Source: Chromera velia (taxonomy: Eukaryota; Sar; Chromeraceae). Taken from it: DNA of 17,500 bases. The stretch spans positions 17,501-35,000 of the forward strand of contig JAHBMJ010000578.1 in NCBI GenBank assembly GCA_018398765.1, written 5' to 3'. The stretch's first letter is position 1. Every line of letters starts with the position of its first letter. The notes beneath the pieces are model-generated. The model did no database searches. It was not told the origin of the DNA and worked only from the letters and a program-made list of their open reading frames with translations. Of this stretch, positions 8,773-14,604 are shown one piece after another. The translations under genes and the position numbers were made by a program.

Positions 8773-9327
8773 ATCTTGACTCACGCACGCACGCACTCTT
8801 GCAGGGATCATGACGGTTTTGACGGCATCGAGACGGAGGGTTTCTGCTTTGTCGCCCGGTTCCTCGGACACGAGTGCTGGGGAGCGTTTCGGGTCCACGC
8901 GTGGCACTTTCGGGACCGTCCGCTGGGGCAGGGTCCGGAGGCCTGGCACAGGGGGGGCGTAGCGAAGACGTGTCCTGTCGGTGAAGGAGACTTGAAGAGA
9001 GTTTGGGGGCTTGATAAAAACGGGGAAGGGGAGAGGGGGGTGGGTGGCGAAGACAAAAGGACCAAGAAAGGCAGAGAATACAAAAGCGAAATTGGGGGAA
9101 ACTCTGGGAATACGAAGGGGCAAGAACATTTGGCACGAGGCGGCACGGAAAAGGGACAAGAAGAGGCAAGTCAGGAGAAGGGACAAGAGGAGGCAAGTCA
9201 GCCTGAGAAAGCGAAAGAGAAAGAAAAAGCAAGATTGCAGGAGGAATTGGAGTTTGGATCGGGAGATTGGAGGGAAAGTAACAGGCTCGACCTCGATTCC
9301 TCTTGGGAAGCAAAAATCAAATTCTGA
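5274..9327 (+). CDS. GT62 (Anp1/Mnn9/Van1-like) glycosyltransferase, four proposed exons
   Basis: GT62 enzymes are type II Golgi membrane mannosyltransferases, best known from yeast mannan polymerase complexes, that use GDP-mannose to extend N-glycans. The model is 5274-5471, 6514-7395, 8296-8396 and 8805-9327, about 567 residues, with every junction in a compatible phase. Family landmarks appear in order: [10 protein letters not shown] with [20 protein letters not shown] (start of the fold), [11 protein letters not shown] with DXD as DGD at 7063-7071 (metal/sugar-nucleotide site), YDMNAW at 7279-7296, [20 protein letters not shown] at 8308-8367, and [16 protein letters not shown] near 8821-8868. 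Two landmarks lie in separate exons and rejoin correctly. The hydrophobic N-terminus (residues 3-15) could be the anchor or signal. The acceptor sugar is unknown. Exon 1 and the C-terminal tail are the weak parts of the model. Confidence 0.85.
5472..6513 (+). other. GT62 intron 1 with a giant GT array
   Basis: This proposed 1042-nt intron runs from GTCAGC to ATGCAG. Its middle 420 bases are a TC/GTGC/GT microsatellite, and its 3' end overlaps a TGCATGCA palindrome (6505-6512). If exon 1 is a separate gene, this is instead the 5' flank of the GT62 gene. Confidence 0.5.
5855..6275. repeat. Complex (TC)n-(GTGC)n-(GT)n array
   Basis: A TC run (about 5855-5873) leads into GTGC units and then long GT runs; the longest pure run is about 6053-6116. 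GTAAGT breaks the GT pattern nine times. On the minus strand it translates as Thr-His repeat peptides, which are not genes. Confidence 0.95.
6514..7395 (+). CDS. GT62 exon 2: catalytic core with DXD
   Basis: After ATGCAG the frame gives a polar stem region rich in Arg, Glu and Ser, then the catalytic start [12 protein letters not shown] at about 6700-6737. The DXD is DGD at 7063-7071. A hydrophilic insert rich in Thr, Asn, Glu and Lys (about 7117-7215) separates it from [20 protein letters not shown], which leads into YDMNAW. The proposed donor is TCT/GTAAGA at 7396. The frame stays open to 7734, but beyond the donor it becomes a charged stretch and then CTGT-derived peptide. The 5' boundary is less certain; CTAAAG at 6451 is an alternative acceptor. 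Confidence 0.8.
7618..7684. repeat. (TGTC)n microsatellite
   Basis: A run of CTGT units with a few TTGTC and TATC interruptions, inside GT62 intron 2, with the pyrimidine-rich strand as sense. Confidence 0.95.
7991..8181. repeat. (CTTT)n microsatellite
   Basis: About 190 bases of CTTT with CCTT and CGTT variants. The nearly pure polypyrimidine strand is the sense strand of GT62 intron 2. The array ends about 115 bases before the proposed 3' splice site. Confidence 0.95.
8296..8396 (+). CDS. GT62 exon 3: ADVHREG block
   Basis: This is a 101-nt exon after ATGTAG, phase 0 in and phase 2 out. It encodes [20 protein letters not shown] followed by [14 protein letters not shown]. The [15 protein letters not shown] block is among the most conserved parts of GT62. 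The donor TG/GTCGGT splits the Trp codon, which is restored by the first base of exon 4. Confidence 0.8.
8397..8804 (+). other. GT62 intron 3, open in frame
   Basis: This 408-nt intron runs from GTCGGT to TTGCAG. It is a multiple of three and has no in-frame stop, so retention would add 136 residues between GTDW and [12 protein letters not shown]. It includes (CTGT)n at about 8731-8772. Confidence 0.7.
8731..8772. repeat. (TCTG)n microsatellite
   Basis: About ten CTGT units with one TTTG interruption, close to the 3' end of GT62 intron 3. Confidence 0.95.
8805..9327 (+). CDS. GT62 exon 4: IETEG block and Lys/Glu-rich tail
   Basis: After CTTGCAG the frame reads [20 protein letters not shown] followed by [14 protein letters not shown], the C-terminal GT62 block. 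Fungal members end soon after this His. Here the frame continues for about 138 residues of Gly, Lys, Glu and Gln-rich sequence to TGA at 9325-9327, including two 27-nt units (9148-9201) encoding EKGQEEASQ. Either the tail is a real charged extension or an unseen intron ends the domain, for example at GTGAAG near 8981. Confidence 0.7.
9148..9201 (+). repeat. 27-nt coding tandem duplication, two copies
   Basis: Two adjacent 27-nt units differ at two third-codon positions (GAA/GAG) and encode EKGQEEASQ twice in the GT62 C-terminal tail. Confidence 0.85.
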
Positions 9328-9817
9328 TCGAGGGAATGAATGAAGAGAGGATGCATGAAATGCACCGGTGGGTGATCTTTTTCTTCATCCATTGATGAGC
9401 CGTTCGGCAAAGAAAGACACAGGGAGAAGAAGAAGAAGAAGCCTGCGTGCTTTTTCTCTTCAGGGAGAAACACGTGTTCGATGCCACAGGCAGGGACACA
9501 AGAAAGAAAGATTGCAGGGGGAAGGGCGTGGGGGGATCCAAAGGGAGTCTATTGAGGGGGTGAGGGTGGAACTTTGAAGGGCTCAAACGGTTTTTTCACC
9601 GACCGCACCTGCACGCACTATCGATAGAAGAAGAAAGCAGCGCTTTTGTCTCTTCTTGAGCTTGGACCTCCATAATGATAGTGAAAGACTGAGATGAGAG
9701 AAGATAAAAAAAGAACACTTCGCTTTTCGTCTTCTTTTCTTTCTGCACGCTGGCCTGTCAAGCGTCCAAGGCGCATCAAGAAGAGGAACGGAAGACACGA
9801 GGAAGGAAAGAAAGAAA

Positions 9818-9849
<32 letters not shown>

Positions 9850-9853
9850 GAAT

Positions 9854-9894
<41 letters not shown>

Positions 9895-11309
9895 AAAAAA
9901 GGAGGGAGGAAGCTCTGCGGAGAATCCAAGAGAAGAGATTCTCTCCCAATGCAAACAATTAAATTAATGGGTGGGGGGAAGGAAGGAGAAGGAGCGGCAC
10001 GGGAGGATTGATGGAACGGGAGAGTAGTCGGAGACCAGAGAGTGCAGCAGCACTTGTATGGGTTGACAGATCCCTCTTCCACACGCACCTAGCTTTTTGT
10101 CTGCTTGTCTTGCTCATCTGCCTGTCTGTCTTTCTCTCTATGATGCAGGCTGTTTAAATCGGTCGACTGAGTCAGTGTCTGTACGCCTACTTGGTTCAAG
10201 AAAGGAAATTGACTGCCTGCTTTCTGGACTGCCTAGGGGCACGGGAGCATCCGTGATCCGTACCTGTGGGTCTCTCGTGTCGCTCCCTGTGTCCCTGTTC
10301 TTGCTGACAAGTTTTTGATTCACTCTCTCACATGAAGAAATCCGTTTGTGTCCGCTCCCCCGCTTTCAGACGGACCGGCATGCTTTCCATCCTCAGTTTT
10401 TTTTCTCGTGTATGTGGGGTCTGTCTGTCTTTTTGTCTGCATGTCTATGCGGGCACATTGCAATCTATCCTCCCTCTCCTTTAGCCGATTGCTCTCTGAC
10501 TGAATGCGTGCATGCGTAGTTGTGAGTTGGTTTGTTCGTGCATGAGAACCCAAATTGGGCCGGCCGTACAATGAAATATGAATTCGCTTGGATTTGGTGC
10601 GGAGAGGAGGGAGGGACAAGATTGGAGGTGATCGAAGAGCACAAAGAAATTGGAATGATCGAAGGGAGAACAAGACAATAAATTCACAGCTGCACAGATC
10701 CAAAGCATGCCCTGCTCAATCTGTCTTCGGTCCGTGCATTTTGTTTCATGTCCTTCCTTCAGCCTCAAAATCTGTCCTCTATCCGATGCTTCTTTCTTTC
10801 TCTGCCGGGATTCCCTCCCCGGCCCCCACGTATTCCTGCATGCACCCTTAATTATCGCATTGCATTCGCATGCGTACAGACAGTCGTTCAACAAAGAGCA
10901 ATCTTTCTGTCGATCGTTGTTTGACTCGATCGATCAAGAGGGCAGCCAGCCGGATCCTTCGAAGGCCTGCCCTTTCGAGACCACTCGATCACACTCAGCC
11001 GCCCACAATTTATGCTGCACGAGCAGTGCCGCAACTCTTCATCAAATTTACTCTTGGGGAAGAGGAAGGCAAGGAATATGACTGAAACGGCTACTTGAGA
11101 AAATACTTCCCGCTTGGCTGGAACTGCTTGTCTTAATTACGAAGAAAGATATGCAGAGTTGCAAACCGAGATGCACCTATGCGTTTTCACGTTCTCTAAC
11201 TGATTGGGTGGCGTTCAGATGCAAGACCGCTCGTTTCGATCAATAATCGATCAAGGTCATGACCCCTAACGCCATGAGGCGGCAGGTGTGCATGCTGATG
11301 TACCCCCCA
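9328..11309. other. Intergenic DNA, no gene recognised
   Basis: Nothing here could be assigned to a known protein or RNA. Open frames are short or repeat-derived. It includes a GAAA array at 9801-9902, a TGCATGCA site at 10837-10844, and GATCGATC-type short palindromes near 10928 and 11245. A 3' UTR of the GT62 gene probably occupies the left end, but I saw no clear polyadenylation signal. Confidence 0.5.
9801..9902. repeat. (GAAA)n microsatellite
   Basis: About 100 bases of GAAA with GGAA and GAATG variants, nearly all purine on the plus strand. On the minus strand it yields Phe/Leu/Ser-rich frames that mimic membrane proteins. Confidence 0.95.
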
Positions 11310-12120
11310 ATCAATTTATTGACACACAATGCAGTAATTTTCAGGTAAAACAACTTTTGCATTGAATTTTGACTCATTCATTCAATATTATTTAAGCATT
11401 ATACTTTAAGTGATCAATTCAACTAGCAATTCAATAAATGCTGAAAAAATTTAGAGATCCGGGTTTTTAGATTGAGACAACAATTCAGTCAGCATTTTTT
11501 GAAACAAATACTAAACAAGCACTACAGTAATAGTTTTAGTAGCCACTCACTGAATTTCTATAGCAGGGCAGACTCTGATAGAGTGTTCTTACATCCTTAC
11601 ACAAAACGCATCTGTAAAAGATTTTTTTTTCTACATAAGAATATAAAATATAAAATGTATACTAGAATATATACTATATAAGATATCAATCAATCAATCA
11701 ATATATATTAAAAAGTACCAATGTACCATGGTACCTAGCATACTGCCCAATATATTTTGTATATTCGTTTATATATATGCAAATGAATGTATGAATGAAT
11801 AAATCTAAGAATAAATAAGTGAATGAATGAATGAATAAATCTAAGAATAAAATTCAATAAATAAGTGAATGAATGAATAAATGAATGAATGGCTATATAT
11901 AATAGCCGTTGGAGCCTAGCCCCTGTTAGTGACCCCCAGGCAGTCAATGTTCATGCAAGTCATGTATATGCTTTTAAAACAAAAATTATGTATATATATA
12001 TAGAGAGAAATCATGCGTAGAGGCCGAATTGATTCCCAATCACATAATCCTCCAAAAATTGTGAATCCACGATGTCTTATTTTGTTACCAAGGTGCGGCT
12101 TTGATAAAACAATCGGAAAC
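11310..12120. other. AT-rich intergenic island
   Basis: This stretch is visibly much richer in A and T than the rest of the window. It contains ATCA units at about 11683-11702 and interleaved GAAT/AATA repeats at about 11786-11890. Stops are dense in most frames. I recognise no gene, organelle fragment or transposon in it. Confidence 0.6.
11786..11890. repeat. (GAAT)n/(AATA)n repeats with a longer duplicated unit
   Basis: GAATGAATGAATAAATCTAA occurs twice (starting near 11790 and 11824) in a run of GAAT and AATA units, so a block of about 34 nt appears to have duplicated within the tetranucleotide array. Confidence 0.75.
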
Positions 12121-12539
12121 TCATCACTGTAATCCACCCTAGCCCTTCCCGCCCGCCTTTCCCCTTTTTGATCTTTATCTTCCAACTAATCATAAAGTGG
12201 TCCGTTCTCCTGTACGTCGTTCCTTCCCTTTTTTTCACTCGCGGCGATTCCTTCCGCCTGTACCTCCACGTACAGAAAAGAGGAGGGAGAGAGAGAGAGA
12301 GAGCTCAACAAGGGCAGCCGCATGGAGCTGATCGATCAACTCGCTCCTCCCTGGGGATCCTCAGCAGCCTCCGAAGCAGAGGCGAAGGCCCCCAGGCGCT
12401 TCTTCGCTGAGGCGTAACTTTCAAATCTGCATGCGAGCAGGTATTTAGGCGTACGTTAGGCAGCGCTCACCGAGACATGCACATACACACAAATGTGCAG
12501 ACCCTCGTTCTCGCTGTTTCGCACACGAAGACGCAAGCA

Positions 12540-12595
<56 letters not shown>

Positions 12596-12927
12596 TCCAC
12601 ACACACAGGGGGGAGGGGTGGGGGAACGATTGACATGAAGTGAGTACTGCGTGCGTCATGGGTGAAGGCGAATCATCAGTGGGTGGAACGTTGCGATAGA
12701 CGAGAGTGCGCTGAAGAGAAGAGAGGCCTCCGACAGCCAGCGACGGAGTCACAAGGGATCAGCGACTGCGAGGTTCTTTTCCGGTGCAACGCAAAAAAGC
12801 CAACCAGCCATGCACTCGTACATAAAAGCAGGGAAAGAGAGAGAAAGGCTGCACCGATTTTAAGCAGATCTCTCTCACCTCCTGTGCTCTCTCTCCTCTA
12901 CTTTCTTGTTTCGTCGCATGAAGGGGC
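12121..12927. other. Intergenic DNA with GA and TC/AC arrays
   Basis: Composition returns to near balanced. There is a short (GA)n at about 12286-12302 and a TC/AC array at 12546-12608. A 31-codon frame at 12322-12417 (MELIDQLAPPW onward) has coding-like composition, but I could not support it as a gene. Confidence 0.45.
12546..12608. repeat. (TC)n(AC)n compound microsatellite
   Basis: An uninterrupted TC run of about 29 bases passes directly into (AC)n, then a short CCACAC tail. Confidence 0.95.
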
Positions 12928-12973
12928 TGTGTGTGTGTGTGTGTATGTGTATGTGTACGTGTTTGTGTCTGTG

Positions 12974-13018
<45 letters not shown>

Positions 13019-13039
13019 ATGCGTGCGTGTGTGTGCGTG

Positions 13040-13080
<41 letters not shown>

Positions 13081-13300
13081 GTGTGTGTGTGTGTGGGTGT
13101 GGGTGGGTGTGGGTGCGTGTGCGCGTGCGTGCGCGTGTAACAATAGATAGATAGAGAGAGGGAGAAAGGGAGAGAGGGAGAGAGGGGGAGAGAGGAGAGA
13201 GCGAGAGAGGGAGTCTGAGTGTGTGTGAGTGTCTGTCTGTCTGTCTCTCTCTNGTGTGTGTGTGTGTGTGTGTGTGTGAGTGTGTGTGTGTGTGTATAAA
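12928..13300. repeat. (GT)n - (GA)n - (GT)n compound array with an ambiguous base
   Basis: A GT array with GC and GGT interruptions (12928-13139) is followed by GATA and GA units (13143-13217), a TCTG run, and another GT block to about 13297. The single N at 13253 sits exactly at the change from TC to GT, so the true length may be unresolved in the assembly. Confidence 0.95.
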
Positions 13301-13586
13301 AATGTGAATGTGCCCATTCAGAGCAACGCTTGACTGCTGCATTCCAGACTGGTCTCTCTCTTCTTCCGCTGGCTCTCAACAAGATACGGGGGGAAGGACC
13401 CCTTTGTCAACGAAGGCCTTCTTTCCGCCTCCTGAACTCACCTGGGTCCCCCTCCCCCCTCTCTTATCGTGAAAAAACGGAGAGAGACCTTTTCCATTTG
13501 CAAGAGGAACGCGAACGCACAGAAGAGAAGGCGATGCCACCAAAAATGGTCGGAGAAATAAGAATGAAAAAAGAAGGCGTACTTAC
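13301..13586 (-). other. STPGR gene intron 2 and possible last exon
   Basis: After the donor at 13586 the 3' end of the gene should lie in or beyond this stretch. Phase-compatible options include an acceptor after GGAAAAG near 13483 (ending HRSLSVFSR and a stop) and one after GGAAAG near 13423 (a frame starting RPSLTKGSFPPYLVES). Neither acceptor matches the TGCAG type seen elsewhere in the window, so I left the last exon unplaced. Confidence 0.4.
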
Positions 13587-14165
13587 CGGTGCCCTTCAAA
13601 CTCCCTCGCGGGCAATCGCTCGTTGAGGGCAGCGTTGAAGCTCTTTTTCTCCAACGGCTGTGCGAGGGAGTACAGGCCAACAGCCGCAGTGTCCTCTCTC
13701 TTCAAGGACTCCTGAGCCGCTGCAGGACCTAAACCTGCCACCGCCTGAGCCTGTACCCGCGGCCCAGGTTGTCCAAAACGTCGCGCGTCCTCCAAAAAGG
13801 GCCGCACCCGGTCGGACACGTCCTTTCGGCGCGGAGGCGGAAGAGCCTCTGAGTATTCTCCGGGCCCCGGCTCCTCTCCCGCCCTGGCAGGAGCCCATCC
13901 GTCTCTGTTGTCAGAAGTCCCGAAGGGAGGGGGGGGGACCCTTCTCTGTCTGAAGGGGGAAGTGTATGAGACTTCTGTGAGAAGTTTGGGCGAATACGTT
14001 GCGGGCCCTGGTCCCTTCTGTTTACCCACAAAGGCGATGAACGGATCTTTGTGGAAGGGGGCCCTGTTGCGACCCTTGAGACGGTGCGGCCCCGGCATGA
14101 AGGCACGAGAGGGTTTCTCTGTTGGGTCTGCTGGCTCCTCGGCATTCGTCGGGAAGGGATCGTAC
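13587..14165 (-). CDS. STPGR protein exon 2
   Basis: The exon begins after GGATGCAG with G TAC GAT, completing Arg and giving RYDPFPTNAEEPADPTEKPS. It carries MPGPHRLKGRNRAPF, KGPGPATYSP, EEPGPGEYSE and VGLYSLAQPLEKKSFNAAL, the last a degenerate PG unit. It ends in phase 2 at CACCG/GTAAGT. Immediately downstream the frame would read R and a stop. Confidence 0.85.
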
Positions 14166-14488
14166 CTGCATCCATCCGTTCAGTTCAATTCAGTCAATTG
14201 AATGATCGATCGATCATTTGAATGGAACTCGACCGTTCAATCATTTCAGCAGACAAACAAAAACAAAATGCACCATGAGAACAATCTCAAGGGAATGCGA
14301 AATAAATCAGTGGAAGGTAAGTACGCAGAGAGAGAAAGGACAAGTCCAGAAAAGAGAAGGAAAGAGAGAAAGTCGAAAACACACACACATTTAACAGGGA
14401 GAATGACAGAGAGAAAAAGGGAGAAAGAAACAGCGGGAGAAAGAGAAAGGGGGAGAGAGAGAGAGAGAGAGACAAAGAAAGAAGCAGG

Positions 14489-14525
<37 letters not shown>

Positions 14526-14565
14526 AAGAAAGGAAGGAAGGAAGGAAGGAAGGAAGAAGGAAGGA

Positions 14566-14604
<39 letters not shown>

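Noticed and set aside
8602-9313. Minus-strand frames of 112 to 208 codons opposite the GT62 3' end
   Set aside because: They overlap the IETEG exon on the other strand and show no recognisable domain.
11100-11330. Possible tRNA or small RNA in the stretch before the AT-rich island
   Set aside because: I looked for A-box and B-box sequences and a cloverleaf and could not assemble one.
12322-12417. A 31-codon plus-strand frame starting MELIDQLAPPW, with coding-like composition
   Set aside because: Too short, with no homologue I recognise and no matching upstream exon. It could be the end of an unseen gene, but nothing else supports that.
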